Translations under genes and position numbers: made by a program
Notes under the pieces: model-generated
Databases searched by the model: none
What the model was told of the DNA's origin: nothing
The model's input: the letters and a program-made list of their open reading frames with translations, nothing else
NCBI RefSeq assembly: GCF_008107625.1
Contig: NZ_SDKK01000001.1
Location: 1,686 to 65,685, forward strand
Reading direction: 5' to 3'
DNA length: 64,000 nucleotides
DNA from: Zoogloea oleivorans
Lineage (GTDB): Bacteria; Pseudomonadota; Gammaproteobacteria; Burkholderiales; Rhodocyclaceae
Part shown: one piece after another, positions 37,600 through 45,705 of the stretch
Layout: the number at the start of each line of letters is the position of its first letter
How positions within the stretch are numbered: position 1 is the first letter of the stretch

Positions 37600-38292
37600 A
37601 TGAACAGCAAAACCAAATCGACGCAGCAGAAGGAAAACGAAGCCCTGACCGCGCGTTTGCCCGACCCGGTGGTCGAGGTGCCGGCATCCGTTGTCGTGGC
37701 CGAACCGCAACCAGTGGTCGAGGTGGTCGTTGCGCCGGCTGCTGAAGTGGCCGCTCCGGTGGTCGACAGCGTTGTTGCCCCGGTGGCTGCTGAGGCGGCA
37801 CCCGTGGCACCGGTCAAGCCGGCTGTCGTAAAGGCGCCTCGCGCTGCGAAGCCGGCTGCTACGGCGAAGCTGGCTGTGACCCCGAAGAAGCCTGTTGTTG
37901 CCAAGGCGGCGCCGGTGGTCAAGCCCGTCGCTGCGCCGGTGGCAAAGGTCGCTGTGCCGGTCGTCGACAAGAAGGCCAAGCCTGTGAAGCTTGAAAAGCC
38001 GGCCAAGGCTGAAAAAACACCGAAGGCCGACAAGCCGGCCAAGGCTGAAAAGGTGGCCAAGCCGGTCAAACCCAGCCGCGAAAAAGTGGTCCGCGACTCC
38101 TTCTCGATGCCCAAGAGCGAGCACGCCCAGCTCAAGACCCTGCGTGAAACCCTCGCCAAGGCCGGGCGCATCTGCACCAAGTCCGAATTGCTGCGGGCCG
38201 GTGTGCAACTGCTGTTGAAGGAAAACGCCGCCAGTACCCGCGCTCTGGTCGAGCAGCTGGCCATCGTGCCGAAGGGCAAGAGCGCCAAGTAA
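37600..38292 (+). CDS. Ala/Lys/Pro-rich protein with C-terminal ribbon-helix-helix-like domain
   Basis: Encodes 230 aa; ATG at 37600 behind AGGAG. Residues ~20-125 are a Val/Ala/Pro low-complexity arm; 125-158 is a Lys-Ala-Pro repeat (KPAKAEK-type) like histone H1 tails (AlgP/HctB-like). Residues 160-210 fold plausibly as ribbon-helix-helix: strand 'VVRDSFSMP', helix 'KSEHAQLKTLRETLAKAG', helix 'TKSELLRAGVQLLLKE'. Such a combination suggests a non-specific, nucleoid-associated DNA-binding protein or a regulator with a basic tail. Function is inferred only. Confidence 0.8.
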   Translation: MNSKTKSTQQKENEALTARLPDPVVEVPASVVVAEPQPVVEVVVAPAAEVAAPVVDSVVAPVAAEAAPVAPVKPAVVKAPRAAKPAATAKLAVTPKKPVVAKAAPVVKPVAAPVAKVAVPVVDKKAKPVKLEKPAKAEKTPKADKPAKAEKVAKPVKPSREKVVRDSFSMPKSEHAQLKTLRETLAKAGRICTKSELLRAGVQLLLKENAASTRALVEQLAIVPKGKSAK

Positions 38293-38310
38293 GGCGTCAG
38301 GGGCGCCGCG

Positions 38311-40092
38311 TCAGGCTTCGTCGGCGACGAGGCGGACGCGGATCAGCCCGCGCAGGCCATTGCCGGCAAAGACGGCCTCCGCCTCCCGGAGGTCGTTCAG
38401 GCTTAGAGGCGCTTCCTGCGCCCGGCCTTCCCGCAGTAAACGACGTCGCAGCACGCCGTTCAGCACGCCAGCCTCCAGCGGCGGTGTCAGCAGGATTTCC
38501 CCTTTTTGCACGAAGAGGTTGGTGCGTGCCCCTTCCGTCAGTTCATTCCGTTCGTTCAGGAACCAGGCGTCGAAGTGTCCGGCCGCCATCACGCGGGCAA
38601 GCTCCCGGTCGTACAACTGGCGGGCGGTGCTTTTGTGGCGGAGAAGCACGTCGGTACTGCTCACCCGTTCGGGCGACAGCACGATTGTTGGTGCGTCCCC
38701 TGGGGCACCGCTGGCGAGCGGAGCTTGCTCCAGCGTGAAGTCGCCGCCCTGGCCGAGCGTGACGCGGACGCGCAAAGGCTCGGTGGCAACAATGCCGTCC
38801 AGCAGCCGCCGGAAGCAGCCTTCGTCGAAGGGAAAACCAAACCAGCGGGCCGAGTCGCCGAGGCGTTCGATGTGCTCGTCCAGATACGGGAAGCGTGTAT
38901 CGCCCACCGGCGCGTAGCGCAGGGTTTCGATCAGGCGCAGGCCCTTGGGTAGCGCCGTGAGGAAGCGCGCCTTGAGGTGGCACTCGTCCCATTCCCCTTG
39001 CGGGCTGGAGTCGAACACGACGCCGCTGCCGACGTTGAGGCGGGTTGCACCCGTTTCGTCCACGAGCAGGGTGCGGATTGGCACGCTGAGGCGGAAATCG
39101 CCCCCGGGGCGGATCCAGCCGAGGGCGCCGCAATACACGCCGCGGGGCGTGTCCTCCAGTTCGTGGATGATCTCCATGGCGCGGATCTTCGGTGCGCCGG
39201 TGATTGAGCCGCACGGGAAGAGGGCGTGAAAGATGTCGGCCAGACCGGCATCCACCGGTTCGGCGATGACGCGGGAGGTCATCTGCCAGACAGTCGGGTA
39301 GGGCTCGACCCGGCACAGGTTCTCGACGCGCACGCCACCGGGCGGGGCGAGACGGCCCATGTCGTTACGGATCAGATCCACGATCATGACGTTCTCGGCG
39401 CGGTCTTTTTCGGAGGCGGCGAGGGCGTCGGGGTTTGTATTCCGGGGGGCGGTGCCCTTCATGGGCTGGCTGATCAGCGTTGTACCCTGGCGTTCGACAA
39501 AAAGTTCGGGTGAGCGTGACAGGATGGCGCCACCGGCATGGCCGATGAAGGCGCCGTAGCGCACCGGCTGGGCGGCGCGCAGCGCCCGGTAGAGAGCCGC
39601 AGGATTGCCGAAGGTGTGGCCGCTGAGGGGAAAGGTGAAATTGACCTGGTAGCAGTCGCCGTCGGCGATGTACTGGCGGATGCGTGCGATGTGGCCGAGG
39701 TAGTCGTGTTCGGCGAGGTCGGTCGTCAGGGCACTGGTGCCACCGACGACACTGTCGGAATGGGCGAGCAGCCAGGCCTCGCAGGCCGCCTCGTCCAGCC
39801 ACTCGCCCTGCTCGAAGATCCAGCCGCTGAGCAGCGGGCCGTGAGCGGCCGGGAGCAGGGGCAGCAGGTGCGGCTCGATGGCGTAGCCAAGTTCGTAGGC
39901 GGCGGCGAGGGCGACCCAAGCACCGCCGCGGGCGGCGTCTTCGAGGCGCTGAAGACAGGCCTGCCAAGTGGCGGGATCGGTACACACGACTTCCTCGCGC
40001 AGGCCGGTGAGCAGCCAGGCGCCGGACTGGCCGGTGGCGTCGAGGTTGTTGTCGAAAAGGGCGAAGGGGAGGTTGGGTGTTTTGGCGGTCAC
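38311..40092 (-). CDS. pabB: Bifunctional aminodeoxychorismate synthase I / lyase (PabB-PabC fusion)
   Basis: Encodes 593 aa. The first ~360 residues are chorismate-binding PabB ('YQVNFTFPLSG', 'SRSPELFV', 'QPMKGTAPR', 'DLIRNDMGRLAPPGGVRVENLCRVEPYPTVWQMTS', 'GSITGAPKIRAMEIIHELE'). The last ~220 residues are a class IV PLP aminotransferase-like lyase ('LNERNELTEGARTNLFVQKGEILLTPPLEAGVLNGVLRRRLL'). Together they make 4-aminobenzoate for folate, with an amidotransferase PabA encoded elsewhere. This fusion is common in proteobacteria. It lies upstream of nothing obvious in folate; thyA-folA are 5 kb away. Confidence 0.93.
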   Translation of the reverse strand: MTAKTPNLPFALFDNNLDATGQSGAWLLTGLREEVVCTDPATWQACLQRLEDAARGGAWVALAAAYELGYAIEPHLLPLLPAAHGPLLSGWIFEQGEWLDEAACEAWLLAHSDSVVGGTSALTTDLAEHDYLGHIARIRQYIADGDCYQVNFTFPLSGHTFGNPAALYRALRAAQPVRYGAFIGHAGGAILSRSPELFVERQGTTLISQPMKGTAPRNTNPDALAASEKDRAENVMIVDLIRNDMGRLAPPGGVRVENLCRVEPYPTVWQMTSRVIAEPVDAGLADIFHALFPCGSITGAPKIRAMEIIHELEDTPRGVYCGALGWIRPGGDFRLSVPIRTLLVDETGATRLNVGSGVVFDSSPQGEWDECHLKARFLTALPKGLRLIETLRYAPVGDTRFPYLDEHIERLGDSARWFGFPFDEGCFRRLLDGIVATEPLRVRVTLGQGGDFTLEQAPLASGAPGDAPTIVLSPERVSSTDVLLRHKSTARQLYDRELARVMAAGHFDAWFLNERNELTEGARTNLFVQKGEILLTPPLEAGVLNGVLRRRLLREGRAQEAPLSLNDLREAEAVFAGNGLRGLIRVRLVADEA

Positions 40093-40115
40093 GCGCCGGA
40101 GTTTACCTGCTCGTC

Positions 40116-40161
40116 AGCCCGGGGCGTAGCGGCAGGAAGGATTACTCCCTGCCTCCGGGCT
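40116..40161. repeat. Nested inverted repeat between ppk2 and pabB
   Basis: AGCCCGG (40116-40122) pairs with CCGGGCT (40155-40161), enclosing GGCAGG/CCTGCC (40131-40136 with 40148-40153). It lies in the 85-bp gap between two same-strand genes. No T-run follows, so it is not a classical terminator; it may be a processing or stability hairpin. Confidence 0.45.
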
Positions 40162-40177
40162 GCGAAGAAGGATGGCT

Positions 40178-41335
40178 TTACAGCAGCGGACTGCCGGCGT
40201 GCTCGCCGCGTTCGTACACCACGTGGGCCCGGCCGACGAGGAGCGGGTCGAGGGGACCGATGTGGTCGATGTCCTTGTTGGTGTAGGGCAGCTTGTGCAG
40301 GATGTAGCGCAGCGCGTTAAGGCGTGCGCGTTTCTTGCAGTCCGACTTGATTACCGTCCACGGAGCGTCGGCGGTGTCGGTATGAAAGAACATCGCTTCC
40401 TTGGCCTTGGTGTAGTCGTCCCACTTGTCGAGGGAGGCCAGGTCGATGGGGCTCAGCTTCCACTGCTTTAGGGGGTGAGATTCGCGCTCCTTGAAGCGGC
40501 GGCGTTGCTCCTCGCGGCTGACCGAGAACCAGAACTTGATGATGTGCACGCCGCTTCTGACGAGGTGGCGTTCGAATTCCGGCGTCTGGCGCATGAATTC
40601 GAGGTATTCGTCGGGTGTGCAGAAGCCCATCACACGCTCGACGCCGGCCCGGTTGTACCAGGAGCGGTCGAACAGGGCGATTTCGCCGGCGGTGGGCAGG
40701 TGCTGCACGTAGCGCTGGAAGTACCACTGGCCGCGTTCCGTGTCGCTGGGCTTCTCGAGGGCCACCACGTGGGCGCCGCGGGGGTTCAGGTGTTCCATGA
40801 AGCGCTTGATGGTGCCGCCCTTGCCGGCGGCGTCGCGGCCTTCGAAGAGGACCACCACGCGCTGGCCGGTTTCCTTGACCCATGCCTGGAGCTTCAGCAG
40901 CTCGACCTGCAGGCGGTATTTCTGTTTCTCGTAGGCCCGGCGGGACATCAGGTTCTTGTACGGATAGCCGCCGTCACGCCAGCCATCGGCAAGCTCGTCG
41001 TCCGGGTGCGAGGGAAGCCTTTTGTAAACGGCTTCGTCTTCCTGGAGCAGGGCGTTACGCAGGATTTCGGCGTCGTCCGGCGAGGCCCCGGCCATGATGG
41101 CCTGCAGGGTTTCGGCGATGCTGTGGGTGTCGTGTTTGGCCAGGGTCGCAATGATGTCGCTGACGGCGGACAGCTTGGCGTCGCGAGCGGCTTCCACGGC
41201 TTCGTCGACGACGAAGTTCTCGATGCTGGCGGGGGTGTTTTTCGGTGCCGTATCGCCGGCGGTGGCACGCCGGGGGGCGCGGCGCGGGCTTCTGGCTGCA
41301 GCAGGCTTGGTGGAGGCGTCTTTTTTTGTGCTCAT
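40178..41335 (-). CDS. ppk2: PPK2-family polyphosphate kinase
   Basis: Encodes 385 aa from the ATG at 41335. After a Lys/Pro/Ala-rich N-terminus (1-35) and a helical region (36-130) comes the PPK2 domain: Walker A 'EGRDAAGKGGTIK' (about 165-177), 'LEKPSDTERGQWYFQRYVQHLP', Walker B 'LFDRSWYNRAGVERVMGF' and the lid 'SREEQRRRFKERE'. PPK2 transfers phosphate between polyphosphate and nucleotides. It resembles the single-domain class I type (PA0141-like), which favours nucleoside diphosphates, but class should be tested. The hypothetical 303-aa gene lies upstream on the same strand. Confidence 0.92.
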   Translation of the reverse strand: MSTKKDASTKPAAARSPRRAPRRATAGDTAPKNTPASIENFVVDEAVEAARDAKLSAVSDIIATLAKHDTHSIAETLQAIMAGASPDDAEILRNALLQEDEAVYKRLPSHPDDELADGWRDGGYPYKNLMSRRAYEKQKYRLQVELLKLQAWVKETGQRVVVLFEGRDAAGKGGTIKRFMEHLNPRGAHVVALEKPSDTERGQWYFQRYVQHLPTAGEIALFDRSWYNRAGVERVMGFCTPDEYLEFMRQTPEFERHLVRSGVHIIKFWFSVSREEQRRRFKERESHPLKQWKLSPIDLASLDKWDDYTKAKEAMFFHTDTADAPWTVIKSDCKKRARLNALRYILHKLPYTNKDIDHIGPLDPLLVGRAHVVYERGEHAGSPLL

Positions 41336-41448
41336 GGCCGACCTTTCTTCTTGTGCATGACGGAATTCAGGAGGCTCGTCATCGCGAAGTCCGGCGGGCG
41401 TTGGCGAGCGCAATGGTTTTGGCCTGGATGGGCCACCACCGGCCGGGT

Positions 41449-42360
41449 TCAACCGGCCCGGCGGGCGCAGCGCTCGGCGTAGGCCTTGCAGCGCTCGATA
41501 TACTCGGTGGTGCTTTTGGGCATGGGGGTGCGGGCGCGGGTGATATAGCTCACCAGGTCGCGGCCCTGCTGGATGAGCAGGCGACCATCTTCCACCAGGT
41601 GCTGCTCTTCCGCGTTGTCCGGCATCGCATCGCTGTGGAAGTGGGCGTAGAGCCGTTCGCTGGCGGTGACGAAGCTGGTCCAGATGTCGAAGATGTCCGG
41701 ATCGGTACGCAGGGTTTCGGTCTTGATCTGGGCGGCCAGGGCAAAGTCGCGGACGCGGGGCTCGATGCCCCTGAAACAGGGCAGGGGTTCGAAGCTGGCG
41801 ACGATGCCGTTGGCAATCAGGTCGATGTCGCGCAGGGTCATGCCGATCTTGACGTAGCGGCTCTCGTAGAAGTCTTCGAGGGGAATCGAGAAGGCCTTGA
41901 AGGGCTCGCCCCACAACTCGTCGATGCCTTCTTCGCCGGAACGGTGCAGCACCAGGCGGCCGAGGCCGAGGGCTTCCTGCAGGCAGCGCCCGCATTCGCG
42001 CATCAGTGCGTTGTCGGACTGGATTTCGATGCCCACGCTTTGCAGTTCGACCAGCTTGGTGAAGATGTCGGCGGCGCGGTTGAAGAGGGCGCCGGCGAGC
42101 ATCGCGCCCTTGACCCGGCGGCGGGTTTCGTCGGTTTCGTCCTCGTAGCTCTTGCGCGCTTCATTCAGGCGGCTGCCCGGAATGTTGAGTCCGTGCTCGA
42201 CGTGGTTGAAGAGGCGACGGGTGAGGGCACCGATCAGCTTGCGCTTGGCCTGCAGGGTGTCTTCGGGGACTTTGTAGGTCTTGACCCAGTATCCCGAATA
42301 GAAGACGCGCTCGCGGCCTTCGATGAGCTGCTTGGTGCCTTCCGGAACGTTGTTGTCCAT
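41449..42360 (-). CDS. Conserved hypothetical protein, 303 aa
   Basis: A soluble, probably all-helical protein beginning 'MDNNVPEGTKQLIEGRERVFYSGYWVKTYKVP'. It contains 'LIGALTRRLFNHVEHGLNIPGSRLNEARKSYEDETDETRRRVKGAMLAGALFNRAADI'-type amphipathic helices and no membrane segment, signal peptide or known catalytic motif. It is 113 bp upstream of ppk2, same strand, so may share a transcript. The composition resembles neighbours, arguing against recent transfer. I do not recognise the family. Confidence 0.8.
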   Translation of the reverse strand: MDNNVPEGTKQLIEGRERVFYSGYWVKTYKVPEDTLQAKRKLIGALTRRLFNHVEHGLNIPGSRLNEARKSYEDETDETRRRVKGAMLAGALFNRAADIFTKLVELQSVGIEIQSDNALMRECGRCLQEALGLGRLVLHRSGEEGIDELWGEPFKAFSIPLEDFYESRYVKIGMTLRDIDLIANGIVASFEPLPCFRGIEPRVRDFALAAQIKTETLRTDPDIFDIWTSFVTASERLYAHFHSDAMPDNAEEQHLVEDGRLLIQQGRDLVSYITRARTPMPKSTTEYIERCKAYAERCARRAG

Positions 42361-42496
42361 GGTCCGCTCTTGGCTGTAGGTTGGGGGGCGGCTTGGCCTG
42401 CTATTTATGTTCTGACTGCTCGAACACGAAATTTTGCACCATAAAACGCCTTTTGATGCAGCCGACCAACAATTTCACCCACCGCCAGGCCCAGGG

Positions 42497-43771
42497 TCAC
42501 ACGATTCCGTCGAGAATCTGGACAGCCACCGGGTCGCCGGCGGCCACGCTGCCCTGTGCCGGGCCCAGCACGATGAAGCAGTTGGCGTCGGTCATGGAAC
42601 TGAGGATGCCCGAGCCCTGGGCGCCGGTGAGCCTGACCTTCCACTCGCCGTCTTCGACGAACAGCACGCCGCGCAGGAACTCGGTGCGCCCCGGCGCCTT
42701 GCGGATCGGCGTGATGCAGGCGGCCTGGAGCAGGGGCTGCTCGGGCAGCGGGGCGACACCGGCCAGGCGCAGCAGGGCCGGGCGGGCGAACTGGTAGAAG
42801 GTCACCATCACTGCCACCGGGTTGCCGGGTAGGCCAAACAGCCAGGCGCCGTTGTCGTCCTTGCCGATGCGCCCGAAGGCCATCGGGCGGCCCGGCTTCA
42901 TGGCGATCTTCCAGAACAGCACTTCGCCGAGTTTGCTCATCATGGCGCGGGTGAAGTCGGCCTCGCCCACCGACACGCCGCCGCTGGTGATGACCGCGTC
43001 GGCAATCGATGCCGCCTCGCGGAAGGTGGTTTCGAGGCTCGCCGGGTCGTCCCGCACCACGCCGATGTCGATCACGTCGAAGCCCAGGCGGGTGAGCATG
43101 CCGAACAGGGTGTAGCGGTTGCTGTCGTAGATCTGGCCTTCGCGGGCGGGGGTGCCGATGGAGATCACCTCGTCGCCGGTCGAGAAGATGGCGACCCGCA
43201 GACGCCGGCGCACCCCGACTTCGCCGATGCCCAGGGAGGCGATCAGGCCCAGTTCGGCGGGGCGGATCAGGCGTCCGGCGGCGAGGGCCGCTACGCCGCC
43301 ACGCAGGTCTTCACCGGCGCGGCGCACGTTCTGCCCCTTGCGCTGGCCGGCGGGAACCGTGACCTGTTCGTCGGTGGCATGCACGACTTCCTGCATCACC
43401 ACCGTATCGACGCCGGGCGGCAGCTTGGCACCGGTCATGATGCGCACGGCCTGGCCGGGGCCGACCGGGCCGTCGAAGGGGTGCCCGGCGAAGGAAGTGC
43501 CGATGACGCTCAGGTTGGTTTCGCTGTCGCCTGCGAGATCGTCACCGCGCAGGCCGTAGCCGTCCATCGCCGAGTTGTCGTGGGCCGGGACGTCGATGGG
43601 CGAGATGACGGGCTCGGCGAGGATGCGGCCGAGGGCATCGCGCAGCGGGATGTGTTCGATGCCGGTGATCGGCGTGAGGGTGTCGAGGATCAACTGGCGG
43701 CCCAGGTCTACCGCCAGGGCGTTGGGGTCGTAGTCGTCGTGGCAGCTGAACTGGCTGGCGAGGGATGTCAC
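42497..43771 (-). CDS. moeA: MoeA, molybdopterin molybdenumtransferase
   Basis: Encodes 424 aa from a GTG at 43771, with GGAG eight bases upstream. Inserts molybdenum into adenylylated molybdopterin. 'PAHDNSAMDGYGLRGDD', 'VRIMTGAKLPPGVDTVVMQE', 'VAIFSTGDEVISIG', 'DSNRYTLFGMLTRLG', 'VITSGGVSVGEADFTRAMMSKLG' and 'LFGLPGNPVAVMVTF' are all family motifs. It follows moaA after 38 bp on the same strand, so moaA-moeA form an operon. Confidence 0.96.
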   Translation of the reverse strand: MTSLASQFSCHDDYDPNALAVDLGRQLILDTLTPITGIEHIPLRDALGRILAEPVISPIDVPAHDNSAMDGYGLRGDDLAGDSETNLSVIGTSFAGHPFDGPVGPGQAVRIMTGAKLPPGVDTVVMQEVVHATDEQVTVPAGQRKGQNVRRAGEDLRGGVAALAAGRLIRPAELGLIASLGIGEVGVRRRLRVAIFSTGDEVISIGTPAREGQIYDSNRYTLFGMLTRLGFDVIDIGVVRDDPASLETTFREAASIADAVITSGGVSVGEADFTRAMMSKLGEVLFWKIAMKPGRPMAFGRIGKDDNGAWLFGLPGNPVAVMVTFYQFARPALLRLAGVAPLPEQPLLQAACITPIRKAPGRTEFLRGVLFVEDGEWKVRLTGAQGSGILSSMTDANCFIVLGPAQGSVAAGDPVAVQILDGIV

Positions 43772-43809
43772 CGGGGTGTCTCCAGGATTGGGGGGCGGCT
43801 GAAGGCGTG

Positions 43810-44898
43810 TCAGCCGCCGATGTAGGACATCTCGATCTTGCGCAGGGAGGCGGTTTCGGCGCTGCGGATTTCCGAGTAGCGGTCGCTGCGCCCGCTCCAG
43901 ATCTGGCCGATGACGGCCGACAGTTCGGCGTCGCTGCGTTGATCGCGCATCAGGGCGCGCAGGTCGTGGCCACTCTGGGCGAACAGGCAGGTGTACAGCC
44001 GACCCTCGGTGGACAGGCGGGCGCGGGTGCAGGTGGAGCAGAAGGCCTGGGTCACCGAGGAGATCACGCCGATCTCGCCGCCGCCGTCGGCGTAGCGCCA
44101 GCGCTCGGCGACCTCGCCGGTGTAGTTGGGGTCGATCTGTTCGAGCGGGAAGGCGGCGTGGATGCGTTGCACGACTTCGGCCGAGGGCACCACGTCATCC
44201 ATGCGCCAGCCGTTGGAGCTGCCCACGTCCATGAACTCGATGAAGCGCAGGATGTGCCCGCTGCCGCGGAAACGCCGCGCCATGGGCAGGATTTCCTGAT
44301 CGTTGAGGCCGCGCTTGACGACCATGTTGATCTTGATCGGGCCGAGCCCGGCGGCTTCGGCGGCCTCGATGCCCTTCAGCACATCGGAAACCGGCACATC
44401 CATGTCGTTCATGGCCCGGAAGACCGCGTCGTCGAGGGAGTCGAGGCTGACGGTGACCCGCTTGAGGCCGGCCGCCTTGAGGGCCGCGGCCTTCTTGGGC
44501 AGCAGCACACCGTTGGTGGTGAGGGTCACCTCCATGTCGGGAATCTCCACCAGCTGGGCGATGAGTTCCTCCAGGTTCCGGCGCAGTAGCGGTTCGCCTC
44601 CGGTGAGGCGGATCTTGGTGACGCCATGGGCCGCAAAAAGGCGGGCGAGGCGGGTGATTTCCTCGAAGGACAGCAGGGATTCCCGCGGCAGGAAGGCGTA
44701 GTCCTTGTCGAACACCGCCTTCGGCATGCAATACACGCAGCGGAAGTTGCAGCGGTCGGTCACCGAGATGCGCAGATCCTTGATCGGGCGGCCGCGGCTG
44801 TCGAGGAGCTGGCCGGTGGGGGCAGGAAGCTCGGCGGGGATCGCCGGCAGTTGCCGGAGCTGACGCTCGTCGGCGAGGGGAATCACTCTCTGGGTCAT
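43810..44898 (-). CDS. moaA: MoaA, GTP 3',8-cyclase
   Basis: Encodes 362 aa. Radical SAM enzyme starting molybdopterin synthesis. N-terminal cluster motif '[10 protein letters not shown]' (CxxxCxxC), '[16 protein letters not shown]', 'TLTTNGVLL', and the C-terminal second cluster '[21 protein letters not shown]'. It ends in a C-terminal 'MSYIGG', the Gly-Gly tail characteristic of MoaA. The start at 44898 is chosen because an extra ~50-codon frame upstream is low-quality; the N-terminal ~35 residues before '[14 protein letters not shown]' are somewhat longer than usual. Confidence 0.96.
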   Translation of the reverse strand: MTQRVIPLADERQLRQLPAIPAELPAPTGQLLDSRGRPIKDLRISVTDRCNFRCVYCMPKAVFDKDYAFLPRESLLSFEEITRLARLFAAHGVTKIRLTGGEPLLRRNLEELIAQLVEIPDMEVTLTTNGVLLPKKAAALKAAGLKRVTVSLDSLDDAVFRAMNDMDVPVSDVLKGIEAAEAAGLGPIKINMVVKRGLNDQEILPMARRFRGSGHILRFIEFMDVGSSNGWRMDDVVPSAEVVQRIHAAFPLEQIDPNYTGEVAERWRYADGGGEIGVISSVTQAFCSTCTRARLSTEGRLYTCLFAQSGHDLRALMRDQRSDAELSAVIGQIWSGRSDRYSEIRSAETASLRKIEMSYIGG

Positions 44899-45353
44899 CG
44901 TCTCGTGGTGCTGTGCGGCAGAGGTGCTCTTATAAGGCCTCCGCCTGCATCGGCGCCTTGTTCTGGGGCAAGGCGCGAAAGCGCCCCGCCTGAAAATTAT
45001 GGGGCGCCGGGCGGCGAAGGGCAACCCGGATGGCAGAAGGGGCAAGCCAGACATCGCTGCCGGACCGCTCGCGCCCCCTGGGGAGGCGGCGTCGGGTGAA
45101 CATTCATCGACGCCGGCTCCCTGCTCCCCGCGGTCGCCTCATTTTCAGGCGACAGGGGGGGCGCGGCAGTCTCGATCGACTTGTTTTGAGGCGACGCTGA
45201 CTAAAAGTGAGGCGACGGCGATGACGCGCTCGCCAATATCGCCTCAAAATGGGTCAGCGCCGCCGTTTTTTGAGGCGAGGGTGACCGGGGATTCGTCGAC
45301 GTCGGGGGGGAGTCAGGCGCGGCCAGCGGCAGCCCGTGCTGGCCGCGGACCAG
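44899..45353. other. Intergenic region upstream of moaA with clustered GAGGCGA motifs
   Basis: About 450 bp without a convincing gene. The right half holds six copies of a TTTTGAGGCGAC-like motif in both orientations (listed separately). The left half should hold the moaA promoter and leader; I could not fold a convincing molybdenum-cofactor riboswitch there. Confidence 0.5.
45133..45278. repeat. Six-copy TTTTGAGGCGAC motif cluster
   Basis: Core GAGGCGA(C) or CAGGCGAC at 45133-45140 (minus), 45146-45153 (plus, making a perfect GTCGCCT/AGGCGAC inverted repeat with its partner), 45188-45195 (plus), 45209-45216 (plus, 21 bp after the last), 45239-45245 (minus) and 45272-45278 (plus). Most are preceded by a T-run on the same strand. 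Density and conserved flank suggest protein-binding sites or remnants of a repeat family. Confidence 0.6.
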
Positions 45354-45397
45354 ACAAAGCAAAAAGCCAACCCCGAAGGATTGGCTTTTTGCTTTGT
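45354..45397 (-). terminator. Terminator of the tRNA-Asn transcript
   Basis: A perfect 17-bp stem (45354-45370 with 45381-45397) with a 10-nt loop, containing five T residues on the minus strand. It begins three bases after the mature 3' end of the second tRNA. Confidence 0.85.
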
Positions 45398-45399
45398 CT

Positions 45400-45475
45400 T
45401 GGCTCCTCGACCTGGGCTCGAACCAGGGACCTACGGATTAACAGTCCGGCGCTCTACCGACTGAGCTATCGAGGA
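45400..45475 (-). tRNA. tRNA-Asn (GTT)
   Basis: 76 nt with encoded CCA. Reading the minus strand: acceptor TCCTCGA, D-arm with AGCTCAGTCGGTAGAGC, anticodon loop CTGTTAAT giving GTT, T-arm GGTTCGAACC. Second copy of the tandem pair; identical to the copy at 45535. Confidence 0.97.
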
Positions 45476-45534
45476 TCTGACGGGTTTGGTCATATGCATT
45501 CACTGAATGGAATGCACATCACCGCAAATTTTTC

Positions 45535-45610
45535 TGGCTCCTCGACCTGGGCTCGAACCAGGGACCTACGGATTAACAGTCCGGCGCTCTACCGACTGAG
45601 CTATCGAGGA
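45535..45610 (-). tRNA. tRNA-Asn (GTT), tandem copy
   Basis: 76 nt, identical in sequence to the 45400-45475 gene, separated by 59 bp. It is first in the transcript and has a near-consensus promoter directly upstream. Confidence 0.97.
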
Positions 45611-45622
45611 ACAGAGGCGCGC

Positions 45623-45651
45623 ATTTTAGTTGCGATGACGGGGTACGTCAA
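45623..45651 (-). promoter_or_regulatory. Strong promoter of the tRNA-Asn pair
   Basis: On the minus strand TTGACG (45651-45646), exactly 17 bp spacer, TAAAAT (45628-45623), just upstream of the first tRNA. A GC-rich stretch GCGCGCC follows the -10, like a stringent discriminator. Confidence 0.8.
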
Positions 45652-45705
45652 GACTATTTGCGCGCTTTCGTCCCCGGCGGTGAAGCCGGGGACGGGGGGC
45701 GAGGC

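Noticed and set aside
44899-45100. Molybdenum-cofactor riboswitch upstream of moaA
   Set aside because: I could not find the conserved core or a convincing multi-stem fold; only a local GGCGC-type hairpin is present.
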